Source: Sorangium cellulosum (lineage in GTDB: Bacteria > Myxococcota_A > Polyangia > Polyangiales > Polyangiaceae). From it: a DNA stretch of 64,000 bases. Position numbers and translations under genes: made by a program. Under the pieces are notes generated by a model, which saw nothing but the letters and a program-made list of their open reading frames with translations, did no database searches and was not told the DNA's origin. Where the stretch lies: assembly GCA_020720045.1 (NCBI GenBank), contig DYPH01000001.1:21749-85748 (forward strand). The letters run 5' to 3'. Of this stretch, positions 47,126 to 56,092 are shown piece after piece; position 1 is the stretch's first letter, and every line of letters begins with the position of its first letter.

Positions 47126-48546
47126 CGTCCTCGTTTGACGAGACGCAGCACGCGGCGAGCCAACCCCTCGCGTGCCTCGTTTTCGCCGATCGCATCGGCC
47201 GCCCCGGCACGGATCCAGGTTGGAATCGCCGCTGCGCTGCCGCGGAATACCACGATCGCCGGGATCTTCTGGTGCACGGTTGACTCCTTGAGTCGCGTGA
47301 GTCGCGCTACAGCATCGTCGCCGTCGCCCATCACTAAAACGAGGACGCGGACCGGCTCGTCTCCGAAGAAGGCGGGCGGGAGTTCGTCGCCGTCGTGGAT
47401 GCGGGCGCGGCACCCCGCGACGCTCGTGGAGTCGCGAAGCGCCAGCGTCTCTTCCGAACTCTTCGTCCAAAGAATTACGCGAGGGGGCGTACCTTCCGGC
47501 AGCGCGCTCATCGTCCCCGAACCAGCGCCGCGATGTTGAAAGGAACCGGTCAGTGCCCGCTCTTCGCGGGAGAGGCCCGCCGCACGGAGACGCTCCGCCG
47601 TTGCCAACGCGACGAGGGTGTCAGCGTCCGTTCCGCGGACCGCCGACGACAGCGCGACCCGAAATTCATGAGCGGTCCAGCGCTGTTCCGGGGCCTTGGC
47701 GAGCGCCTTCGCGACGACCTTCTCAAGACCGATCGACACCTCCGGACGACGCCCGTGGTCGGCCATCGGCGGAGGCTCAACGAGCACGTGGGCCGCGAGC
47801 AGACCGCCAAGGTCGGGCGCGTCGAACGGGGGGAGCCCGGTAAACGCTTCGTGCAACATGCATCCAACGGCGTAGATGTCGGCGGCAGGGCCGATCTCGC
47901 GCCCCTGGAACTGCTCAGGGCTCATGTACACGGGGGTCCCTTGGAAGGTCCCTTCACGGGTGATGCGTGAGCCGGCGTCCTCCTGGGCCGTGGAGACGGC
48001 GAGCCCGAAATCGAGAACTTTTACGTGGTCTTCTCGCCCCGCGAGCGCGAGACGCATGACGTTCTCCGGCTTCATGTCGCGGTGGACAATACCTGCACCA
48101 TGCAAGCTTTCGAGCACCGATAGGATTTGGTCGAACAGCCCCGCGATCCGCGTCGTCGGGAGAGGGCTCCGATCGGGGCCAAAAAGATCGGCGAGCGGTT
48201 CGCCGTGGACCTCCTCCATGACCAGGAACGGGACCGCCTCGAAGGCGCTCGGACCGTGGATCCCGAAGTCGTGGATGGCGACGACGTTGGGGTGCTGAAC
48301 GCGTGCCAAGAGCTGGGCCTCACGTACGAAACGTGCTCGAAATTCGCTCGCTTGCTCCGGTGGGCCGAGCAGAAATTTCATGGCGACGGTGTGCCCGAGC
48401 GACGCGTGCGCGGCCCGCCAGACTTCCCCCATGCCCCCGCGCCCGAGGAGCGTTTCGAGGACGTAACGCCCGGCGATGATCGTCCCCGGCGCGAAGAGGA
48501 GCGGCGCCTCGCCGGCGTGCGGTGCAGTGTTTTGCGGGATGTTCAT
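47122..48546 (-). CDS. Ser/Thr protein kinase with degenerate receiver-like C-terminus
   Basis: The 474-residue protein begins with a Hanks-type kinase domain (about 25-290): glycine loop LGRGGMGEVW, AMKFLL lysine, catalytic HRDMKPENVM, DFGLA, and activation segment GTPVYMSPEQ. After a linker, residues about 350-470 resemble a response-regulator receiver fold (PRVILWTKSSEE, VLVLVMGDGDD, IPAIVVFRG, RAGAADAIGE), but the acidic pair at its start is missing, so it is unlikely to accept phosphate. No membrane segment is present. It overlaps the cyclase gene upstream and the LysM/FecR gene downstream by 4 nt each. It is a natural source of phosphothreonine for the divergent FHA activator. Confidence 0.92.
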   Translation of the reverse strand: MNIPQNTAPHAGEAPLLFAPGTIIAGRYVLETLLGRGGMGEVWRAAHASLGHTVAMKFLLGPPEQASEFRARFVREAQLLARVQHPNVVAIHDFGIHGPSAFEAVPFLVMEEVHGEPLADLFGPDRSPLPTTRIAGLFDQILSVLESLHGAGIVHRDMKPENVMRLALAGREDHVKVLDFGLAVSTAQEDAGSRITREGTFQGTPVYMSPEQFQGREIGPAADIYAVGCMLHEAFTGLPPFDAPDLGGLLAAHVLVEPPPMADHGRRPEVSIGLEKVVAKALAKAPEQRWTAHEFRVALSSAVRGTDADTLVALATAERLRAAGLSREERALTGSFQHRGAGSGTMSALPEGTPPRVILWTKSSEETLALRDSTSVAGCRARIHDGDELPPAFFGDEPVRVLVLVMGDGDDAVARLTRLKESTVHQKIPAIVVFRGSAAAIPTWIRAGAADAIGENEAREGLARRVLRLVKRGR

Positions 48547-50396
48547 TCGTCCACCACAAGTTCAAAGATTTCGACCGGGGCCGACTTTCCACGAAGGGCG
48601 CGTTCCCCGAGAGAGCGAAACACGAAATCTTCCGCTTGGGTCGCGACCGCCTGCGTGACGAGCGTTTGGCCGGGCCGGGCAAGCGTCTCAAGGCGCGCCG
48701 CGACGTTTACCGCATCGCCTACCGCGGTAAATTCCATGCGTCGCTCGCTCCCCAAGTTGCCGACGACTGCGTCCCCCAGAGCCACTCCGATGCCGATGCG
48801 GACGTCGAAGCCGAAACGGTCTTGCCATGAGGGGGCGCTCGCCGCGACGAAGCGGTGCATGTCTTCGGAGGCGGCAACTGCCCGCCGGGCCGCCTCCGCA
48901 GGATCGGCTTCGTCCATGGCGCCAAAGACGGCCATGATGCAATCGCCGAGGAACTTGTCGACGACGCCGTCATGGCGAAAGACGACCTCCGAGAGAATGC
49001 CGAAAAGTTCATTGAGAAAGGCGGAGACATCCTCGGGTGCCGCCTTCTCTGCGAAGGGAGTAAATGCGACGACATCGGCAAAGAGAACCGCGACGATCTT
49101 TCGGCGCCCTCCAAGAGCCATCTCTGCCTCCCCGGCGGCAATCCGCGTCGCGAGGGCCTCGGGGAGGAACCGGGAAAGATCGTTGCGGACCGCCTCCTGA
49201 CGACGAAGCTCCGCCTCACCGTCGGCAATACCTTGCGCCATGCGCGTGAGTGCATCACCGAGATCCTCGAGTTCATCGCCAGTGCGCACGGTGCTCGCCG
49301 CAGAAAACTCTCGTTTTCGATAACGATTTACGAGGCGCACCAAGCTCGCGATCGGTTCCGTCGTCCGTCGCGCAAGCACCGTCCCGAGGATCAGCGCGAG
49401 CAGGAGCGCGCCGCCACTCGCAAAGAAGAAGGCGCGGCGAGTCGCGCCGAGCTCGGCGAATGCCTCCGCCTCTGGTCGCCCCGTGCAGAATACAAGCGCT
49501 CGTGCTGGGTCCTGCACCACCGTCCCGACCCACTGGGCGCCGGACTGCGTTCGAAACGTCCCGGACAACTCAAAGGAGACTTTCTTCCCAGCATCTCCAC
49601 CGCGATCAATGCTCTTCACGAGGCTTTTTGCGTCGGCTAAGGGGAGCCCACCGGCAAGCGGCTGGAGGCTCGCGTCGAGGATCGAAATGCGACCCGCTGC
49701 ACCGAGGTGCCGCCGGCTGATCTCGTCGAGCCGCTCATCGAAGACGCGAATCGGGATCCACGAGACGACGAAACCGACCAACTCGTCGCCGACGCGTTCT
49801 GGCTCAATCAGCCGAAGGGAGTCGCCATCGCGAAGGAGGGCGGCACCTCCGTCGACCAATTCTGGGAGTTTTTGTGGAGGTTTACGGGGGGTAGCGCCGG
49901 CGACGGTTCCGACGGCGGCGAGGCGAAAATTCCCTTCCGGGTCGTAGACGGCCAGGTCAGAGACGACCGTGTTCCGCTTCACGGCCCCCTGAACGAGGGA
50001 GAACGCCGCTGCGTCCGTGAGATCACCGTTTGCGAGAATTGCAGCGACATCGGCGGCAAGGCGCCCATTTTCCGCCAACGCCTCGTCGATCCCTCGCCGG
50101 GATAGAGACGTTGCCGCGAGTTCAAGTTCGTTCTCGACGCGGACGAGGCCACTCCGCTGTACCGAAAGTCCGCGCTCCGCGACGACCACGAGCGGGACGA
50201 GTGCAGCGATCAAGATCGCGGCGGCCCACTTGGTACGAAGGGAAAAACGGATGGTGCGCGCCGGGGGGAGCGTCGTTGGCGTGAGGGATGCGCCCCGGGG
50301 GGCAACAGAGGATGACACCGGGCCGTGTATGGCTTCCCTGGCGCCGCGCTGCAAGGAAAGAACGCTGAAGAAGGTGGAACCAATCGCGTCTAACAA
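48543..50396 (-). CDS. Membrane class III adenylate/guanylate cyclase with HAMP-like linker
   Basis: The protein has up to 617 residues. Two transmembrane segments (about 58-74 and 325-345) flank an extracytoplasmic sensor domain that resembles a Cache fold. A HAMP-like linker (ARRTTEPIASLVRLVNRYRKREF) leads to a class III cyclase catalytic domain (about 430-610) with metal-binding aspartates in LFADVVAFTPFAE and DKFLGDCIMAVFG, and the transition-state residues in GDAVNVAARLE. The product, cAMP or cGMP, cannot be fixed from sequence. The start is uncertain: TTG 50396 gives the longest form and GTG 50318 is a good alternative. It leads the operon and overlaps the kinase gene by 4 nt. Confidence 0.92.
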   Translation of the reverse strand: MLDAIGSTFFSVLSLQRGAREAIHGPVSSSVAPRGASLTPTTLPPARTIRFSLRTKWAAAILIAALVPLVVVAERGLSVQRSGLVRVENELELAATSLSRRGIDEALAENGRLAADVAAILANGDLTDAAAFSLVQGAVKRNTVVSDLAVYDPEGNFRLAAVGTVAGATPRKPPQKLPELVDGGAALLRDGDSLRLIEPERVGDELVGFVVSWIPIRVFDERLDEISRRHLGAAGRISILDASLQPLAGGLPLADAKSLVKSIDRGGDAGKKVSFELSGTFRTQSGAQWVGTVVQDPARALVFCTGRPEAEAFAELGATRRAFFFASGGALLLALILGTVLARRTTEPIASLVRLVNRYRKREFSAASTVRTGDELEDLGDALTRMAQGIADGEAELRRQEAVRNDLSRFLPEALATRIAAGEAEMALGGRRKIVAVLFADVVAFTPFAEKAAPEDVSAFLNELFGILSEVVFRHDGVVDKFLGDCIMAVFGAMDEADPAEAARRAVAASEDMHRFVAASAPSWQDRFGFDVRIGIGVALGDAVVGNLGSERRMEFTAVGDAVNVAARLETLARPGQTLVTQAVATQAEDFVFRSLGERALRGKSAPVEIFELVVDE

Positions 50397-50556
50397 TCGC
50401 AGTTTGGCAATGATGTCCGTTCGCTACACATGATGCATTCTCGCGCCGGATCATCTCTGTACCACCTGCACGACCGCCCCGGATCTGACGCGTACCAGCA
50501 GTAAAAACAGCGGAAAAGAACTTCGCATTACCGATTGGTACGCTGCCTCCGTTCTC

Positions 50557-50565
50557 TGCTAGGCT
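50557..50565 (+). promoter_or_regulatory. Putative extended -10 promoter (TGC-TAGGCT)
   Basis: TGCTAGGCT lies about 45 bp before the start of the FHA/sigma-54 activator gene. A TTGGTA 19 bp upstream is a possible but badly spaced -35 box. The 214-bp divergent region at 50397-50610 holds no sigma-54 promoter that I can recognise on either strand. Confidence 0.4.
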
Positions 50566-50610
50566 CCTTCGCTCCGCTTCGAAACCTGCCCTCAATCCCA
50601 CAGACTGACG

Positions 50611-52017
50611 ATGCCCAATTCAATTTCCGACGATCGTCTCACCTTTGAAGCTTTGACGCCGGTTTATACCGGAAAGAGCGCAACCGGTCGCTTTGAAGTT
50701 GTGGTTGAGCGTGAGGCGGGCAAGCCGCTGGCACGGACCGCAGTGCTCGACGGAGATTACCTGAGGATCGGGTCTCATCCGAGTAACAATCTCGTGATCG
50801 ACGACCCGCAGGTTTCCAGATTTCATTGCCGGATTACCCGCGACGAGAAGGGCTGGCGCCTTCACGATTCGGGCTCGCTCAATGGGACTACTCTGGCAGG
50901 GTTGCGTGTACAGGATGCATTTATTCCTGAGGCGGGCGGCATCGTTGAAATCGGCGGGTCGGTCCTTCGCCTAAAGGGGAAGCCTTCGGCGGCGAGCGTC
51001 GACCTTACGGAAGCGGCTCGGCTTGGGCACCTTCACGGCGGCAGCGTCCCTATGCGACGCCTTTTCGCGCTCGTTGAGCGCGTCGCGGCGAGCGACAGCA
51101 ATGTGCTGATTGAAGGCGAGAGCGGCACCGGTAAAGAACTGGTCGCGTCGGAGATCGTCCGAGCGGGAAATCGCGCAAAGAAGCCGTTCGTCATTGTCGA
51201 TTGCAGCGCGATTTCGCCGAACCTTATCGAGAGCGAGCTCTTCGGTCATACCCGAGGCGCGTTCACCGGCGCCGACCGAGACCGGATTGGCGCGTTTGAG
51301 GCGGCGCAAGGGGGCACCGTATTTCTCGACGAAATCGGGGAGATGCCCCTCGAAATGCAGCCAAAACTTCTGCGCGCGCTTGAGGCGCGAGAGATCCGGC
51401 GCATCGGCGAGGCTTCCACCCGGAAGGTCGATGTTCGCGTCATCGCCGCCACGAATCGACGCCTCGAGCGCGAGGTAAACCAGGGTCGCTTCCGGGAAGA
51501 CCTCTACTTCCGGCTGTCGGTCGTCACGCTCCGCGTGCCACCGCTCCGCGAGCGCATCGAAGATCTGCCGCTCCTCGTGCGGAATTTCTTGGAAGTCCTT
51601 GGCGCCAACGAGAGCGCCCACCTGTTCACCAAGGACGTGCTTGATGATCTCAGCCGTCACGAGTGGCCAGGAAACGTCCGCGAGCTTCGGAACTTCGTCG
51701 AACGAACCGTTGTTCTTCAAACAACTTCGCCGACATACAGCGACGCTCCCTTTGGCAACCGGACGCCGTCCCAGCCGCCTCGCGCAGAAAGTGCCGGCCC
51801 TCAGCCCGTCGACCTCGCCGTCTCGTTCCGCGAGGCGAAAGAGCGAACCATCGCCGACTTTGAGCGCCGGTACATCGGGTCCCTTCTCGATTGGTCCGAC
51901 GGCAACATCAGCCGCGCCGCCCGAAAGGCCCAGATGGACCGGATGAATCTTTACCGCCTGATCCAGCGCTACGGACTGCGCGACACGCGCGTCCTCGACC
52001 GCGACGAAAAAGAGTGA
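50611..52017 (+). CDS. FHA sigma-54-dependent transcriptional activator
   Basis: The 468-residue activator has an N-terminal FHA domain (about 45-120; [18 protein letters not shown] and SGSLNGT hold the phosphothreonine-binding residues), a sigma-54 AAA+ core with Walker [15 protein letters not shown] and FLDEIGE, and a C-terminal Fis-like helix-turn-helix ([20 protein letters not shown]). It lacks a receiver domain, so activation probably comes through phosphothreonine recognition. It is divergent from the cyclase-kinase operon, whose kinase is a plausible partner. A terminator closes the gene. Confidence 0.95.
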   Translation: MPNSISDDRLTFEALTPVYTGKSATGRFEVVVEREAGKPLARTAVLDGDYLRIGSHPSNNLVIDDPQVSRFHCRITRDEKGWRLHDSGSLNGTTLAGLRVQDAFIPEAGGIVEIGGSVLRLKGKPSAASVDLTEAARLGHLHGGSVPMRRLFALVERVAASDSNVLIEGESGTGKELVASEIVRAGNRAKKPFVIVDCSAISPNLIESELFGHTRGAFTGADRDRIGAFEAAQGGTVFLDEIGEMPLEMQPKLLRALEAREIRRIGEASTRKVDVRVIAATNRRLEREVNQGRFREDLYFRLSVVTLRVPPLRERIEDLPLLVRNFLEVLGANESAHLFTKDVLDDLSRHEWPGNVRELRNFVERTVVLQTTSPTYSDAPFGNRTPSQPPRAESAGPQPVDLAVSFREAKERTIADFERRYIGSLLDWSDGNISRAARKAQMDRMNLYRLIQRYGLRDTRVLDRDEKE

Positions 52018-52023
52018 CCTGCG

Positions 52024-52060
52024 AAAACGGCACTGTTTCACGAGGAAACAGTGCCGTTTC
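52024..52060. terminator. Terminator after the FHA activator gene
   Basis: AAACGGCACTGTTTC pairs with GAAACAGTGCCGTTT around a short loop, followed by an AT-rich stretch ending in TTTTG. It also faces the convergent HiPIP gene. Confidence 0.9.
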
Positions 52061-52103
52061 AAATTTTGTTTCGGAACGTTTCGAGACGTTTCGCCGGGAA
52101 GCG

Positions 52104-52412
52104 TCAGCTACCCGTCGCGACGAACGCGAGGCAGCCGCCATTCGGGTGGATCGGACCGGGGACCTTCTCGCAGGTCCCGCAGGCCTCGGCGCCGGCCGTC
52201 TTGAACCACTTGCAGCCCGAGCAGGGTTTGCCGGGCGTCATTGTCGTGTCGACGTACTGGACCCCTTTTCGGGTGGCCTTCTGGTCCGCCGTGAGCGCGC
52301 TTTCATCCGCGCAAGATAGGTCTTTCTTGCAGGCGGCGAGCGCAGGAATTGCGGCGATGGCGGCGGCGGCGGGGAGGAATTGCAGAAAACGGCGGCGGTT
52401 GATCGGTTCCAT
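52104..52412 (-). CDS. High-potential iron-sulfur protein (HiPIP)-like lipoprotein
   Basis: The 102-residue protein has a twin-arginine motif (NRRRFLQ) and a signal ending in the lipobox ALAAC (Cys28), so it should be exported folded and lipidated. Cys64, Cys67, Cys81 and Cys94 have the spacing of HiPIP cluster ligands, with NGGC before the last. HiPIPs carry electrons in the periplasm. One extra cysteine (Cys78) is present. It is divergent from thrA with a 75-bp gap. Confidence 0.87.
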   Translation of the reverse strand: MEPINRRRFLQFLPAAAAIAAIPALAACKKDLSCADESALTADQKATRKGVQYVDTTMTPGKPCSGCKWFKTAGAEACGTCEKVPGPIHPNGGCLAFVATGS

Positions 52413-52487
52413 GAGCGCTTTTCAGCAACACGCGTGCCCAGCAGATCGCCCCACGGAGGCGCACCGTTTCGAGTAACGTGCTGCGTC

Positions 52488-55061
52488 GTGATTGCGCACA
52501 AATTTGGTGGGTCGAGTCTCGCAAACGCCGAACGCATCGCCCACGTCGTCGATGTCCTCCTCGCCCGCACCGGCGACGGTACACAGGTCGTGGTCGTCTC
52601 CGCGATGCAGGGGGTGACCGACGCGCTCCTCGCGCTTGTCGTGAAGGCGGCTGCGGGCGACGAGACGTGGCGAAACGACGTTGAAACGCTGGCCACCCGC
52701 CATCGCGCGGTGGCTGAAACGCTCCTTGAAACCCCCACGGGGCTCCTCGCGACGTTCGACGACGAATTTCGTGCCCTCACCGCCCTCCTCGACGCCCAAG
52801 CAAAAATTGGGGCGGTTTCGTCCGACTTGCGCGACCTCATTTCCGGCCTTGGCGAGGTGTGGTCGTCCCGAATTGTCCACGCCCTCTTCGTTGCGCGCGG
52901 CGCCGCCGCAACAGCCCGCCTCGACGCCCGAGACGTCCTTGAGGTCACCACGAGCGACCTGGGCGCCCACGTCGACTGGGAACGTTCCGAGGGGCGCCTC
53001 GCTGCCTGGCGCGAGCAACAAGCGCCCTTCGCGCGCGTGGTGGTTACCGGCTTTGTCGCACGAAGCGCCGGGCGGATTACGACGCTTGGGCGGAACGGCA
53101 GCGACTACTCCGGTGCCATTTTTGCCGCATTGTTTGGCGCCAAGGAGCTTCATTTGTGGAGCGACGTTGTCGGCGTGCTCTCCGCAGACCCTCGACTGGT
53201 GCCGGAGGCGGTCCTCATTCCAGACCTTAGCTATTCAGAGGCCTGCGAGCTCGCCTACTTTGGTGCAAAGGTGGTGCATCCGCAGACAATGGCGCCGGCG
53301 ATTGCGCGGCAAATTCCGATTTTTGCGCGGAGTACCTTTACCCCGGAGCATCCAGGGACGCGCATCGGCAATCGCCACGAACCGGCGGCCGCCCAAGACG
53401 CCGTGAAGGGTGTGACGACGTTCTCGGGCCTCGCCATTCTGAACATCGAAGGGGCCGGAATGATCGGCGTCCCGGGGACGGCGGAGCGCGCGTTCCAAGC
53501 GCTCAAACAAAGCGGCGTTTCCGTCGTCATGATTTCGCAGGGGAGCTCCGAGCACTCCATTTGCTGCGTCGTCCGCGCCGAACAGGCCGAGCACGCACGC
53601 GTCGCCGTCAGCGAGGCGTTCCGCCGGGAGCTCGACGCCAGGCAGCTTTCGGACGTCGCCCTCACGGGAGAAATTGCGGCGCTCGCCGTCGTCGGCGATG
53701 GAATGGCGGGGACTCCCGGCATCGCCGCGCGCCTTTTCGGCGCGCTCCGGAAGGCGAATGTCAACGTACGCGTGATCGCCCAAGGGGCCTCCGAACGGAA
53801 CATCTCCGTCGCCATCGACGCCAAAGACGCGACGCGCGCCCTCCGCGCCGTCCATGCCGCGTTCTACCTATCGGCGCACACGATTTCCGTCGGCGTGCTT
53901 GGCCCCGGCAACGTCGGGCGCGCGGTGCTCCGCCAGCTTGCGGCGACTCGGAAACGCTTGCTTTCCCAGGGAATTGATCTCCGCGTGCGGGCGATTGGCG
54001 GCCGTCAAGCGATGCTTCTCGGGGAGCAAGTCCTGCCCGACGACGGTCAGATGCCCGAGCTCACAACGGGTGCCGGGGGCGCCTCTGGAAGTGGGCCCTC
54101 CGTCTCCTCTCGCGACGACGCCGTTGCCAGTAAATTCGCTGGCGGTCGCGAACAGACGGGCCCCCAGTCCCCAAGGTCGCCGTTGCCCACCGATCTGGCG
54201 GCGTTCGCCGATCATGTGCAGAGCGCACATATCCCCCACGCGGTGATCCTGGACTGCACGTCGACCGGCGAAGCGCCTTCCCACTACGCCGAGTGGCTCG
54301 CCCGCGGAATCCACGTGATCACGCCGAACAAGCAGGCCGGCTCGGGTCCGCTCGCCCGCTACAAACAGGTGCGGAATACACGCAATCCGGGCCTCTTCAA
54401 GTATGAGTCGACGGTCGGCGCTGGCTTACCGGTCATCACGACGCTCCGGGACCTCCTCGACACCGGCGACGAAGTCCTCTCGATTGCTGGAATTTTTTCC
54501 GGCACGCTCGCGTATCTTTTCAACCGTTACGACGGCTCGGTCCCCTTCAGCGCGCTCGTCCGCGAAGCGAAAGAGCTCGGCTATACGGAGCCCGATCCCC
54601 GCGACGATCTCTCCGGCCTTGATGTCGCACGGAAGCTCGTCATCCTCGCCCGCGAGCGCGGTGACGCGATGACCCTCGAACAGGTCGCGCTGGAGTCACT
54701 CGTTCCCGAAGCGCTTCGAGACGTGCCGCGAGACGAGTTCCTTGCGCGCCTTTCCGAGCTCGACGGGCCCCTCGAGGAACGCTTCCAGGCGGCACAGACC
54801 CGCGGCGAAGTGCTTCGTTACGTTGCGCGCCTCGGTGGTCCGATGGAGGCCTCCGTGGGTCTTGTCGCGCTGCCCGCCGACCACGCCTTCGCCCACATCC
54901 GACTGACCGACAACATCGTGCAGTTTACAACCGACCGCTACCGGGCGAATCCGCTCGTCGTCCAGGGGCCCGGGGCTGGTCCCGAGGTGACGGCGGCCGG
55001 CGTGTTTGCCGATTTGCTCCGCGTCGCGGCGGCAACCGGCGCGGCGACGGCCGTGCGCTAG
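52488..55061 (+). CDS. thrA: Bifunctional aspartokinase / homoserine dehydrogenase
   Basis: The 857-residue fusion catalyses the first and third steps from aspartate to threonine. The aspartokinase part opens with IAHKFGGSSLANAERI and is followed by paired ACT domains (about 305-460), the likely threonine-feedback site. The homoserine dehydrogenase part starts near 470 with VGVLGPGNVGRAVL and carries CTSTGEAP, HVITPNKQ, GIFSGTLAYLFN and YTEPDPRDDLSG. A Gly/Ser/Pro-rich insert of about 45 residues (about 525-570), not found in E. coli ThrA, lies inside the NAD(P) domain. GTG 52488 has TAACGT 8 nt upstream and no Shine-Dalgarno sequence. It heads a thrA-thrB-thrC operon. Confidence 0.96.
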   Translation: MIAHKFGGSSLANAERIAHVVDVLLARTGDGTQVVVVSAMQGVTDALLALVVKAAAGDETWRNDVETLATRHRAVAETLLETPTGLLATFDDEFRALTALLDAQAKIGAVSSDLRDLISGLGEVWSSRIVHALFVARGAAATARLDARDVLEVTTSDLGAHVDWERSEGRLAAWREQQAPFARVVVTGFVARSAGRITTLGRNGSDYSGAIFAALFGAKELHLWSDVVGVLSADPRLVPEAVLIPDLSYSEACELAYFGAKVVHPQTMAPAIARQIPIFARSTFTPEHPGTRIGNRHEPAAAQDAVKGVTTFSGLAILNIEGAGMIGVPGTAERAFQALKQSGVSVVMISQGSSEHSICCVVRAEQAEHARVAVSEAFRRELDARQLSDVALTGEIAALAVVGDGMAGTPGIAARLFGALRKANVNVRVIAQGASERNISVAIDAKDATRALRAVHAAFYLSAHTISVGVLGPGNVGRAVLRQLAATRKRLLSQGIDLRVRAIGGRQAMLLGEQVLPDDGQMPELTTGAGGASGSGPSVSSRDDAVASKFAGGREQTGPQSPRSPLPTDLAAFADHVQSAHIPHAVILDCTSTGEAPSHYAEWLARGIHVITPNKQAGSGPLARYKQVRNTRNPGLFKYESTVGAGLPVITTLRDLLDTGDEVLSIAGIFSGTLAYLFNRYDGSVPFSALVREAKELGYTEPDPRDDLSGLDVARKLVILARERGDAMTLEQVALESLVPEALRDVPRDEFLARLSELDGPLEERFQAAQTRGEVLRYVARLGGPMEASVGLVALPADHAFAHIRLTDNIVQFTTDRYRANPLVVQGPGAGPEVTAAGVFADLLRVAAATGAATAVR

Positions 55062-55099
55062 GCAAAAACAGCTCGGCAAAGTCGTGATAGACCGCGGCC

Positions 55100-56092
55100 A
55101 TGCGCTCCGCGACCGCCTTTGCCCCCGCCTCCGTCGGCAACGTTGCCGTCGGCTTCGATCTCCTCGGCCACGCCCTCGTGGGGGCCGGCGATCGTGTGAC
55201 CGTCACCGTCGCGAACCACGGGACGGTGAAGATCACGGCGATCACGTTTGCCGGCATCGAACCAATCGCGCTCCCCGGCGAGGCGGCGCGGAACACCGCC
55301 GGGCGGGCCCTCCTCGACCTCCTCGGCCATCTCCACGAAAATGGGCTTGAGGCGGCCGATCTTGGCTTTGACGTCGCCATTGAGAAGGGGATCGCGCTCG
55401 GGTCGGGGATGGGCGGTTCGGCCGCATCTGCGGTCGCTGCCGTGGTCGCCGCGAACGCGCTTCTGACGACGGCGCTTCCGATTGATGCACTCTACAGGTA
55501 TGCCGTCGGCGGCGAGGCGCTTGCGAGCGGCGCCGCCCATGGCGACAACGTCGCCCCGATGCTCCTCGGTGGTCTCACCATCGCGCCGGCGATTTCCGAG
55601 GGGATCATCACACCGGTGCGCGTGCCGGTCCCGAAGTGGTTGCATGTTGCACTTGTGCATCCCCACTTCGTCCTCGAAACCAAGACGGCACGTGCTGCCC
55701 TCGCTGGCGACTACCCGCTGAGCGCCTTCGTCCACCAGAGCGAGAACCTCGCGCTGGTACTTGCGGGCCTCTACACAAATGACGCAGGTCTCCTCCGTCG
55801 CGGCCTACGCGATGGATTGATCGAACCTCGCCGCGCGCCACTCATTCCTGGTTTCTCGGCGGTCAAGCAGGCTGCCCTCGACCACGGTGCCCTCGGGGCG
55901 AGCATCTCTGGCGCCGGCCCGAGCGTCTTTGGTTGGTTCGCCTCGGAAGCCGACGCGACCCGCGCCGGAGCTGCCATGGCAACCGCCTTCGCCGACGCGG
56001 GGCTCCCCTCGGACGTCGTGATCTCGCCGGTCGCCGCCCCCGGCGCCGTCGTCGAACAGCGAAATTTCACCGCCACCCCCGGGGCGCGATGA
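55100..56092 (+). CDS. thrB: Homoserine kinase
   Basis: This 330-residue GHMP kinase phosphorylates homoserine. The N-terminal APASVGNVAVGFDLLGHAL and the ATP loop GIALGSGMGGSAASA are diagnostic, and the C-terminal SGAGPSVFGWF is the third GHMP motif. It starts 38 bp after thrA, with TAGACC 6 nt before the ATG, so a secondary promoter is possible. Its stop overlaps the thrC start (ATGA). It has one exact TGCA-N3-TGCA site (55641) and one variant (55487). Confidence 0.97.
   Translation: MRSATAFAPASVGNVAVGFDLLGHALVGAGDRVTVTVANHGTVKITAITFAGIEPIALPGEAARNTAGRALLDLLGHLHENGLEAADLGFDVAIEKGIALGSGMGGSAASAVAAVVAANALLTTALPIDALYRYAVGGEALASGAAHGDNVAPMLLGGLTIAPAISEGIITPVRVPVPKWLHVALVHPHFVLETKTARAALAGDYPLSAFVHQSENLALVLAGLYTNDAGLLRRGLRDGLIEPRRAPLIPGFSAVKQAALDHGALGASISGAGPSVFGWFASEADATRAGAAMATAFADAGLPSDVVISPVAAPGAVVEQRNFTATPGAR

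Noticed and set aside
50397-50610. Sigma-54 promoters in the divergent region of the signalling locus
   Set aside because: No GG-N10-GC pair with acceptable context on either strand.
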